From assembly GCA_036768485.1 (NCBI GenBank), contig JAVLUZ010000339.1, forward strand, positions 1,031,001 through 1,095,000: 64,000 bases of DNA. The letters run 5' to 3'. Shown piece by piece: positions 55,311-64,000 of the stretch. A program made the translations under genes and the position numbers. The notes beneath the pieces were generated by a model that worked only from the letters and a program-made list of their open reading frames with translations, was not told where the DNA came from and searched no databases. How positions within the stretch are numbered: position 1 is the stretch's first letter; each line of letters begins with the position of its first letter. This DNA comes from Mermis nigrescens. Its lineage: Eukaryota; Nematoda; Enoplea; Mermithida; Mermithidae.

Positions 55311-56100
55311 AAGGCCCGTAACTAGGGGGGTGGGGGCGGACTCCCCTTCGGAATGGGAAAAAATTTATGTTTTTTTCTAAGAATCCCCCAGAGAAAAATG
55401 AAAAATTGGCGAAGTGCGTCTGAAACACCGCCAAAACAGGTTCAGCGTACTTTTGAGCTAGTACACTCAAAATTTTCCGGCGCTTCGCGCTGGATTTATT
55501 GTTTATGTATGCTTTTGTCTTCTAAACCGCTAAAAATCGTTCAAATTTGAGATGGATATAGAGAGCATCTTAATTTTTTCCGGCGCGTGCGCCGGATTCG
55601 TTGTTCAGCTATAGTTTTTGCCTTCTATCTCACTCAAAACAGCTCAAATTTGAGTTATGACTTGGAAAACATAAAATTTTTCCGGCGCTTCGCGCCATAT
55701 TTATTGTTTATATTTGTTTTTCGTCTTCTAGCCCGCTCGAAACCGTTTAAATTTGAGCTTGATATTGCAGAATAGGTCAATTTTTTGGCGCTTAGCGACG
55801 AATTATTCAAATATTGTTTTTCTCTGTAGAGAGCAGTGATTAAGTACAAAGGCAAGAGATAAGCAATAATCCATTGATTAAGTGATGAGAAAGCAGCTTG
55901 AATGATTTATTTGCTGGATATCAATATGAAATAGATACAAAAAATTTTAAATTTTGTAGTAAAAGTTTTTTCACCATTGAATAGAGCTCGCCGAGATACG
56001 CTCAAAACTGCCCTTATTTGAGCCCATCTCTTAATGATTCTCGAGATATCTGACCTCGAAAATTTTCGCCCCCCCAAATAGAATCCTTGTTACGGGCCTG
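55311..56100 (+). mobile_element. Family B element
   Basis: Starts AAGGCCCGTAACTAGG and ends CCTTGTTACGGGCCTG. The flanks TGTAGGGG (55303-55310) and TGTAGGGT (56101-56108) match at 7 of 8. The interior parallels 34962-35760 and has four palindromes of the GGCGC..GCGCC type (about 55479, 55580, 55683, 55790). Confidence 0.92.
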
Positions 56101-56309
56101 TGTAGGGTAATACCCTCTCATCCCCCGTATATCCATATGTGGTCTGTATACCTCAACCGACGCCTCTTCTGTATACCACTAATGTTAAAAAACTTAGAAA
56201 AAATCCGATAGGCCACGAAGTTTACAAGTACCATTATAGGATTTTGTTTCAGGAGGAATTGCAAAAAATTACATTATGCGCTTAGGCACAATTTTATGCG
56301 ACACTTAAA

Positions 56310-57287
56310 CAGGCACGTAGCTGTGGGGGACAGGGGGGCTAGTCACAGTTTCCCAAGGTCGAAAGGTCAGGGGGTGATATCCCAAAATTTAGGACCACTA
56401 AATTTAGAGTCTAACCTTTTTTGCAGGTCAAATATGAAAATGGCTAAAACTTCCTATATAGCATGTTTTAATATGAAAAACTGCATTTTTAACTAATTTT
56501 TGTCCCATTATAACTAGTTTCGTCCCTCTTGTGAGTAAAAATATCAGAATTCATCGAAAATTTTGACTTTTCAGATCTTTTTAAGTTTATTCGAGGTATT
56601 CTATGGGTAAACAAAACAGAAATGTATTAGTGCGCCGAAAAAATTTTAATATCTTCGCTGCTTTTGTACCCAAAAATCATACAGAAAATGTTTGGTAGCT
56701 CAAATCATCCGACAGTGATTCAAGTCTCGGACCCTGAGGTGGGGGTAATACCCCCTCACTCCCCATAAGAATATGTGAGACTGGGTCTTCCAAAGGAAAA
56801 AGGTTAAATCTCTTGGAGCGCATTTGAAAGACTGATATAATAAATTCTAGCACACTTTCGAACTAATGAGCCCAGTATTTTCTGGCGCTTAGCACCAAAT
56901 TTATTGTTTTTGTATAACTTTTGTCATCCGAACAGCCCAATTTTGAGTAAGACACAATGAATATATTAAAATTTTCTGACGCGTTGCGCAAAATGATTTA
57001 ATTTTTGTACCTAATGCTTTTCTTTGCAATACTACCAGAATTTGTACAGAAAAAATTAGGCAATTTCGCAGCGGAGTCAAATGTTTAGAAAGACATTTTT
57101 TAGAATGTGATTAAGATGAAGTCAAATTGTTAGAATTTTTTTAGCAAATTTTTTCTTGTCCAGTGTGTAGAGCTCACTGAGAAACACTCAAAAACTTTAT
57201 TATTTTTGCCTGCCAACAAGTAGTTGTTAGGATACCTGACTTAAAATTTTAGTCTCAACCAAATTCAGAAGGCTAGCTACGTGTCTG
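56310..57287 (-). mobile_element. Composite element with family D ends
   Basis: The ends are CAGGCACGTAGCTG and AGCTACGTGTCTG. The flanks CACTTAAA (56302-56309) and TACTTAAG (57288-57295) match at 6 of 8. The interior begins with a reversed family G element (about 56330-56790) and continues with family B-like sequence. It is therefore a 978-bp element whose ends are D-type and whose interior is B-type, suggesting families B and D share one lineage. Confidence 0.75.
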
Positions 57288-57295
57288 TACTTAAG

Positions 57296-57644
57296 AACAA
57301 CATCTTTCGACCTATGCATACTTAGGTGGATATATATATGGCTTTTGGATTCGGTAAGTACCTGCCTACTAATTTCTGCAGCTTGTGGTGATGAACAAAC
57401 ATACAAAAATTATAAGCGATTCGGCAAAAATTTCACCATTTTCACTCTTTTAGACTTTTATTTTGTAGTCTTTTTGCGGACAAGCACTGTAAACACGATT
57501 TAAAAAAGAATCCGTATTCAGCACTTCAGCCAATAAGTACATAAGCGTTTTGAGGGATAAAAACTGTTGTACAATGGAGCAAAACACAAAAAAGCTGGAT
57601 CAAACAGGCGAAAATCAGTTGGAGATACGTTTTGTTTGAGAGCG
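57296..57644. other. Short spacer
   Basis: AT-rich, nothing recognised. Confidence 0.4.
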
Positions 57645-57652
57645 CCCGTAAG

Positions 57653-57817
57653 CAGACATGTAGCTGGCCCTCTAATTTTGGGGGGGACCAACACCAATTT
57701 TGGGGGTCTACGCCAAGAATAGCACAAAATAACGTCTAATAAGTCCTACTTTTCCGGGTTTTTCTGAATTTTGGGGGTTGGTACCCCGGACCCCCATCCC
57801 CCACAGCTACTTGCCTG
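57653..57817 (+). mobile_element. Family D MITE
   Basis: The ends are CAGACATGTAGCTGGCC and CAGCTACTTGCCTG. It has a perfect 8-bp duplication CCCGTAAG (57645-57652 and 57818-57825). Confidence 0.94.
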
Positions 57818-58110
57818 CCCGTAAGAAGAGCGCATAGTTGACTAGAAAAATGTCTAGAGCGAATGAATCGGCGTAACGCACTGCAGCCATCCTTTTTTCC
57901 TAGCGATTTGGTTCAAAAGGTCTTCTGGGACAATATCCTGGATTATGTTTCGGGAAGGGCAAGACCAAAATTTTTTTAAACATACCAGGGAATCAAAGGA
58001 TGAATTAAAAAAGACGGTTCACGACCACTAGAGCACGGTTTACGACCACTAGAGCTGAAAATTTGTAAATTTGGCAACCCAGATGCCTTAAATATGAATA
58101 TGGTGAGAAT

Positions 58111-58470
58111 CAGACATGTTTTTGGGGGTATGAGGGGTTGACCTCCGAGGAATGGCAACTGACCTCCCCCACAAAGTTGTAAAAAGTGTACTTTTTAGGA
58201 GTTTTTAGATCATTTTTAGTTCAAAAATCTCAAATTTTTGGCGCTTCGAGCCATATGCACATTTTTTGACTATATTTTGTTCAATTTATTCATTTTCGAG
58301 ATTTATTTTAGTTTTTATGTTCTATAAAGAGCGGGCATTGTCTGAAACGTCAAAAACCAGTGCCTGTGACGGACGTTTACCTACCCATCGTTTTTTAGCC
58401 CAAAAATAGCACTTTTAAAAAATTATTGGGCCTGATCCCCCCAGAATTCCCATGTTGTACATGTATGGTG
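58111..58470 (-). repeat. Family E element with possible ends
   Basis: Starts CAGACATGTTTTTGGGGG and ends near CATGTTGTACATGTATGGTG. The flanks GTGAGAAT (58103-58110) and GTAAGAAT (58471-58478) match at 7 of 8. Inside are GGCGCTTCGAGCC and the complement of the GGGAATTCTGG motif. This may define family E termini, but other copies do not clearly support the same ends. Confidence 0.55.
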
Positions 58471-58478
58471 GTAAGAAT

Positions 58479-59814
58479 CTAATGGAAACCCTCTTGAACA
58501 AATTTCATTTTCTGCATAAAACCTGTTCAAAAAATATTATATGCAAAATCCACTTTAAGTTGTACAAAGATAAAGGATAATTTTTTAATACAAAGATAAT
58601 TTTTTTGTTGTATAAAGACTAAAAATAAAGTGTTTAAACCGAGTGCTATAGACTAATAGACTCTAATTATAATTGTAAAATTTGGCGCGAAGCACCGAAA
58701 TTTTTTGCAATTTTTGGCTAAAAAAGCGAGGGGCGGAATAAAAGAAAAAATCATCCACATATTTCATTCTGGGGAGGGAAAGCACGGGTTCCTCCTATCC
58801 ACCCTGGATACGGGCCTGGGGTGGGGAGTCTTTGCCGTTTAATCTGAATTTTACGCAATATAAAAGAATGCAGAACAGAAAATTTTGATTCCTAAGCAAA
58901 CAATGGAGAAAACTACGAACACTGGCTGGCGTACCCAGTGGGCGGAAGAGTGGAGAATTCCCCCCCCCCAAGGAAAATTTTGAATTTTTAGAAATGGAAC
59001 TACGCAGTTGCATTACGCTGTTCTGCGACGATTTTCATAGAATAAAGCCAGCTCCTTCTACTCTGTCCATTATGTCAACTTAACAACAACAAAGAGCTAG
59101 AAAGCAATAGAGTTTTAGTCAATAGAAATTAAAAAGTATGCAAAAAATTTATGTGCTTTGTTTAGATTGCGTTTTTTAAAAGCTGCATGACAAGACAAGT
59201 CTACAAAAGATTCGTATCTCATGCATTTTAAGAATTTTTTCAGTCATTTGGCATGGGAATGTCAGAAAATTTCAACACTTCGCGCCACTTCATTTTATCT
59301 ATCAAGTGAATTTAGAATCCAGATTCGGACGATTTATTGAAAATTTTAACATAAAAACTCGATATTTTAGTGCTTATTTTGCAAAATTTTCCAGGGCTCT
59401 GCATTGAACGCCGCTGAGGGCGGTTGAGCGAGCCCCAGACTCCCAGCATCAAAAGAGAGGTTGTTCCTTGCATGCTCTGTCTAATCTAAGGTCGTACTCG
59501 AGTAGTAAAACTTGCAAAATGTGTAGTAAGCATAGGTGCGCAAGGTCAAACTTTCAGGGAAGAGTGAAAATCAAGAACTTGAAGATAGCTACATAAGTGC
59601 TTTAAAAAACGATTCTATTGCAAAACAACTACAATATCTTCTTGAAACCAGCTTCTTCGAGCATTTGTGGCGAAGATAAAGCCTTTTTGGATTAAAAACA
59701 AGTCTTTTGAAGGGAAAAAACTTTAAAAAAACCTTTTTGAAGTCGGGTAACAGCTATGAATGCATTGGGAAGTCAGAAAAACAACTTCAAAGCCTTTCTA
59801 GACTGACACAGTAT
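58479..59814. other. Repeat-rich spacer
   Basis: A family B right terminus (CCTGGATACGGGCCTG, about 58803-58818) is present without a matching left end. Family F-like GTACAAAG and GTATAAAG phrases lie at about 58555-58625. Two degenerate palindromes lie at about 58684 and 59278. No gene. Confidence 0.45.
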
Positions 59815-59930
59815 GTTTCTGCGTCCGAAAAAAGGCTATATAGCTAGTTTTCTGAGTCCGAAAAAGGCTGTATAGCAATGTTTTCTCGGCCAAAATGGCT
59901 ATATAGCCATCAGTTTTGAAAAGCACAGGG
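59815..59930. repeat. Dispersed family H, reversed
   Basis: Contains GGCTATATAGCTAG, TTTTCTGAGTCC and GGCTATATAGCCATC, the complement of the arrangement at 54760. Confidence 0.6.
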
Positions 59931-59969
59931 GAAGTAACAGCCCCTTTCACCCCTACCCATGCCCACAGA

Positions 59970-60356
59970 CATACCTGGGCAATGGATTTTGGTTTTGAAG
60001 GTACCGGGTTCCATTTTGTTGAGGTTGGTTGGTTGGTTGGTTGGTTGGTTGGTTGGTTGGTTGGTTGGTTGGTTGGTTGGTTGGTTGGTTGGTTGGCTGG
60101 TTGGCTAGGTGATTTGTTGTTTGGCCGGTTGGTTGGTTGTATGGTTGGCTAGTTGACTGGTTGGTTGGCCGGTTGGTTGGTTGACTAGTTGGTTGGTTGC
60201 ATCATTTTCTCACTTTTTTATTTTGGGTCAAGAATTCTACCCCCCCCTAATCAGGAACTGTTTTTTTATGGCGACATCCAGCTGGGGTCCTGAAGGTACC
60301 GAAGTGCATTCTGGCGCCACCCAGTGGCGCGGGTGGCGCGGCATTGCCCACCTGTG
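59970..60356 (+). mobile_element. Family I element expanded by a TTGG microsatellite
   Basis: The ends are CATACCTGGGCAATGG and ATTGCCCACCTGTG, with a perfect 8-bp duplication CCCACAGA (59962-59969 and 60357-60364). Both termini and subterminal parts match the 84-bp copy at 54869. The size difference is due to a central TTGG tract (60023-60202) plus flanking sequence. The interior near the right end carries GGCGCCACCCAGTGGCGC. Confidence 0.93.
60023..60202 (+). repeat. (TTGG)n microsatellite
   Basis: Uninterrupted GGTT repeats to about 60096, then degenerate GGTTGGCTGGTTGG to 60202. It lies wholly inside the family I element. The apparent [10 protein letters not shown] protein is only its translation. 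Confidence 0.97.
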
Positions 60357-60364
60357 CCCACAGA

Positions 60365-62271
60365 GTACTCATGAAAAAAGTCTAAAAAATTTCATATGCA
60401 TTTCAATTGTTGCAAGACTATTGGGACGCTCCAAAAATTGTGCAAAGCGCCAGAAATTTCTCACATTTTTACACGTTTTAGCTCAAAATCGGGCGTTTTT
60501 AGACAAATGTTGCCATCATATAGGTATTAATCAGGAAAGGCCAAAACCTTTAACTCTTAATAAGTCTGTGAAAATTTTAGCTTTACTCTACCCGGGCCTG
60601 CAATAGTTAAATCGGTGCAGGAAATACATATTGATCATCTTAGTCAAGTATCCTAGAACAAGTTATCAATAAAAGAGCAGCAATCGGCGCGGTGTGGTGA
60701 GACCAGCAGCAGATCCAGAATTTTCTGACAGGGGTGATCGAAACCCCAAATTTTTTCAATACTTATTACCTAGGCATCACAAATTGTTAAAAAAATACGT
60801 TCATTATGCTAAAGGTATCACTTTTTTGTCTTTTGGTAACAGAATTATTTGTGATCCGAAGAAAGTTAGAGAATTTTGAAAGTTTTCATGAAAAACGCGC
60901 TAAATGAGTGAAAGAACAGCACAAAGCAAAGCACCGAAAATATGAATTCCTACTTTTGGTTGACAAATACATCATTTAGTGTGTGTGGTTAGTTTGCTAG
61001 CAGTAAGCGTATAGAAGCTCTAGGTCCTGGTTTACATAACTTTTTGGATGCGCTAATTCCACCGGTTACATTGTTAGAAAGCTGCTGCTTCTTGGCGGAC
61101 ACGAACCGTGGACCTCTTAATTTAAAGTCCGACGTATTCACCAATAGACGAGGGCCCGTTAATTTCGATATTGGAAGAAAGTTTATTAACAACTTTTTTG
61201 TTTATATCGATCAAGGAGGTTTCTGGGATTGATTGAGAGTCCAGATTGGTGCCAAACATGGGCTAAGCCTAAGGCATAAACGAGACAAAAATTGTTCAAT
61301 GCGCTCCGCTCGCTTTGCAATTTTAGCAGCCTAAGACATTGGTAAAACAACCCAGTGAATGTTTAGAATCATTTGCTAAGCTTAGGAATTCGGATTGACG
61401 CCAGCACCCCGTTTCCACAGCTGTCCAGACATTATATTTTTTATCATGCTGAGGGTTTTAATTGCTTCTGCGCTGGACTTTGGATTTTAAAAATGTCAAT
61501 GATAAAATCAGCACATTCGAAAACCTAAGAAAACCGCGACCAAGCGCTTCTACACAAGCAAAATGCTAGCAAACTAAACGCAACACACACACAAAAGGCA
61601 GGTGTCAACCAAATGTAGGAACACCCCGAAAATATAGGTACGCGATAAATTATTCTAAGAACTGAAAAATCCTTGTTTTGAACATAAAGTACTCTGCTGA
61701 CGTGAAAATGTTTCTCTGTGACAAAGGTGCCAGCCGACCCGCTGCACCCTCCAAATCACCGATTTTCCCACTTTTTGGTCTATTTGTCAGCAAAATTTTG
61801 GGGAATAGAAAGAATTTTCGGGCTTGGTTGGCATTTGTGAAAAATTCTTGTAATTTTAAAATGCGTTTTGAGAGGTAAAATATCAAAAAAATTTAGGTGC
61901 TTCGCACCAAAATGATTTAATTCTTACTTTAAGCCGCGCTGCACCAATTGCAGCATTTTTATCGACAATCTGGTCTGGAACTTATCTACGATTGAAAATC
62001 CTTACCTTCTGCACGGATTTGCTTACTTTCTGTGATGCAAAAATGATTTTAGAGAGCTAAAATTTCAAAATTTTCTGGCGCTTTGCGCCATTTGATATAT
62101 TAGTTTTAATTGTCAGAAGCGACTTCGGAATTGGCTAAAATGCTTTACTGCAGGAAGGACATTCAAGTTTTAACAGAAATTATGTATACTGATTGTGATA
62201 TTTCTAGTAGAGCGCGAAATTTTTATATAAAAAGTGCATCAAACACCGCTATTACATAAGTACATAGCAGG
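60365..62271. other. Mixed repeat fragments, no defined gene
   Basis: A family C-like terminus (CAGCAGCAGATCCAGAATTTTC) lies at about 60705. At 61020-61232 the plus strand has an open stretch reading GPGLHNFLDALIPPVTLL and RRGPVNFDIGRKFINNFF. It is protein-like in part but unrecognised, and I do not call it. Palindromes GGTGCTTCGCACC (about 61898) and GGCGCTTTGCGCC (about 62080) mark further family E/F-type repeats. Confidence 0.4.
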
Positions 62272-62448
62272 CGCGGATCAAGGTGGGGCAAGGGATGGGG
62301 GAGGGGGGCGGCCGCTAAAAACCCTTTTTGAAAATGTTTTGGCAGCAGATATACAATGGAATGTGGAATGCACCCAAAATTGAGCTAAAAACGCCAAAAC
62401 GAAAAAAGTTTTGGCGCTCCTCATTATTTTTTATTTTAGTGTTCCAGC
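62272..62448 (+). mobile_element. Family C element, left part
   Basis: Starts CAGGCGCGGATCAAGG with G-rich sequence following, as in the copy at 46191. It is interrupted at 62449 by a family F element and probably continues after 63201, but its right end was not located. Confidence 0.6.
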
Positions 62449-63193
62449 CACTGTTTTTTTTTTGTACGAGACAAAGATTTTGAGGCTCGTACAAAGATTT
62501 TCGGAGCCATCTTTGTACAATGTACAAAGACTTTTGGGGCAAAGTAATAGTAATTTTAACGTTTTTTGGAGTATTTTTTAGCAAACTTTCTAAAAATTTT
62601 CGGCGCTTCGCGCCGAGTATCATAATTACATTCTATTTAGCTCCAAGCGCGGGCATTTAACTCTCCAAAATCTATCTGTAAGCATCTTTGTACTGATTGA
62701 AGCATCTTTTACATCTATTTCCACTGTTTTATAAAGATTTTATGTAGAAAAAAGAAGTATTAAACAACTTTGCACTGTTTTCTGCCGTTTGAAGATAAAA
62801 TTGACTCTTTTATCTTTGCGTTGCATTAAATTCATAAGCAAATTGGTGTCTATTATGAGATTCAGTCAGCACATTGCAACCGCTTATTATTTATAATTGT
62901 GTAACACAAGTCATTTTAACTTGCTGAGTCGAATTTTATGTGTAATTTCAACCTAAGACTCATGAAAATTTTGGCGTTTCGGGCCGAACTAATATAACCA
63001 GCTGAATTTAAAACAAAGTTACACCTTTTGCGAAGCGTGCGGGTCACAGATAACAATCTATTAGTATGTAAAAATGTGTACATTCAATTGCATATCTATA
63101 CGTTATATGTACAAAAAATTTTTCGCTCGTACAAAGACTTTTCCGGAGATCTTTGTACATGTACAAAAGAGGCTCGTACAAAAAAAAACAGTG
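62449..63193. mobile_element. Family F element, well-preserved ends
   Basis: Terminal repeats CACTGTTTTTTTTTTGTACG and, complemented, CACTGTTTTTTTTTGTACG, each followed by AG, are nearly identical over about 21 bp. It has a perfect 8-bp duplication GTTCCAGC (62441-62448 and 63194-63201). Just inside both ends the motifs GTACAAAGA and TCTTTGTAC alternate as inverted pairs. One CGGCGCTTCGCGCCG palindrome lies at 62601-62615. 745 bp, no protein. Confidence 0.94.
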
Positions 63194-63201
63194 GTTCCAG
63201 C

Positions 63202-63589
63202 ATTGTGTTTAAAGCAGTCAAAATATTCCAGTGCTTCAGTGATTTGATGAACTATATTATTTATTGGTTGAAACTCTAAACGCTTGTTGGACATCGTGTT
63301 AAAGGTGTGTGCCATTTATTGGCAATTTTTCGTTTCGTTTTGTTTTTCAGCTCAGAACGCATTTCAAAGCAAGAATTTATAATGGTTTGTAAGTATGAAA
63401 AGGCTGGTTAACTGTTTTTAAGCTGAGTTTAAAACCATAATTCGGCCGATTTTGTGAAAGTTTCAAAGTTACATTCAACATTTCATTTTACAAAATTTTC
63501 CTGGGCTTAGCCTTGGGTCCCGCTGGGAGCGTTTGAGCGCATCCCCAGAAAGCAAGGGTGTTTCTTGCATTTTTTCGTGTCCAAGGAAT
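63202..63589. other. Spacer, possibly the remainder of the interrupted family C element
   Basis: Directly follows the right target duplication of the family F element at 62449. AT-rich, with no terminal repeat and no gene recognised. Confidence 0.4.
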
Positions 63590-64000
63590 AGTCAGGTAAT
63601 GTAAATGTGTGACCTGACCTGACCAATGATTTTTGTGTACTCGGCAACAATTTCTCACAATGTACAAAGACTTTTTGGGACCATCTTTGTACATAAACAA
63701 AGATTTTTGGGAAGACAAAAATTGCAAAAAAAGGTCTGAAATTCGCAAAAATTTTCTGCGCTTCGCGCCGAAATGAGTAATTGTGTGTACCCATAATATC
63801 TTTATAATAGCGAAATTGCATTTCGAAAGAAAAATGTCAAATTTTCGGCCTTCGCGCCGTTTAGGACAATTCTTATTAATTTTTGCCTTCAGAAACATAG
63901 AAATTAGCTAAAATACACTACCAAAAGTTGAACGACTCCGTTTTTACCACACTAAAATCGCTACTGTACCATTTTATAGCACCTAAATTTGTGTGTACAG
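63590..64000 (-). mobile_element. Family F element, runs off the window
   Basis: Matches 31992-32435 in order: GTGTACTCGGCAAC, TGTACAAAGAC, two GCGCTTCGCGCC-type palindromes (about 63767 and 63848), then CACACTAAAATCGCTACTGTA. The end is outside the window. Confidence 0.8.

Noticed and set aside
59916..60152. Open frame with [10 protein letters not shown] repeats
   Set aside because: It is a translation of the (TTGG)n microsatellite in a family I element.
61020..61232. Protein-like open frame (RRGPVNFDIGRKFINNFF)
   Set aside because: No domain, splice sites or composition shift strong enough to call a gene. Mentioned only in the spacer entry.

Overview
The window comes from a metazoan, most likely invertebrate, nuclear genome. 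It carries one full-length animal developmental gene, Smoothened (minus strand, 48222-51032). It also shows eukaryotic splice acceptors and donors, AATAAA poly(A) signals, microsatellites and several classes of eukaryotic DNA transposon. The sequence does not fix the species. Nothing bacterial, viral or CRISPR-like was seen.

The rest is mostly a transposon graveyard. From left to right: a decayed Ty3/gypsy integrase (291-1490); a piggyBac-type non-autonomous element with TTAA borders (3298-4954); and an exon-like block (8061-8654). Next come two large duplicated segments, here called X (about 9.46-12.14 kb and 18.81-19.65 kb) and Y (about 12.14-14.66 kb and 23.14-25.64 kb). X1 carries a 1.8 kb hAT element with a relic transposase C-terminus. 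Each Y copy carries what looks like the 3'-terminal exon of the same unidentified gene. A non-autonomous Helitron (16770-18104) holds two minisatellites. From 26 to 47 kb lie nested short inverted-repeat elements, a (TA)n tract split by one insertion, and an orphan internal exon (35854-36043). Smoothened follows, then another 13 kb of nested elements.

The dominant repeats are short non-autonomous elements flanked by 8-bp target duplications, the hallmark of hAT-type transposition. I labelled them by terminal inverted repeat (TIR): family A (CATACGTGGGCGG / CACACCTGGGCG, about 240-270 bp, about 30 copies or fragments), B (CAGGCCCGTATCCAGG), C (CAGTGGCGGATCCAGG), D (CAGGCACGTAGCTG), F (CAGTGTTTTTTTTGTAC), G (CACACATTCCC / CATAGTTTCCC) and I (CATACCTGSGCAATGG). 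Two looser dispersed families, without firm ends, are E and H. Many duplications are perfect. For several insertions a duplicated copy elsewhere in the window still shows the empty site. These letters are local labels; whether the families are in a repeat database could not be checked.

The protein-coding content that can be defended is small: Smoothened with high confidence, three or four exon fragments of unidentified genes with moderate confidence, and two broken transposon genes. Families B, C, F and G, and the dispersed family E, share a small palindrome, GGCGC-GAA-GCGCC, which occurs dozens of times. Its core heptamer is the GCGAAGC mini-hairpin, and it is the most unusual pattern in the window.
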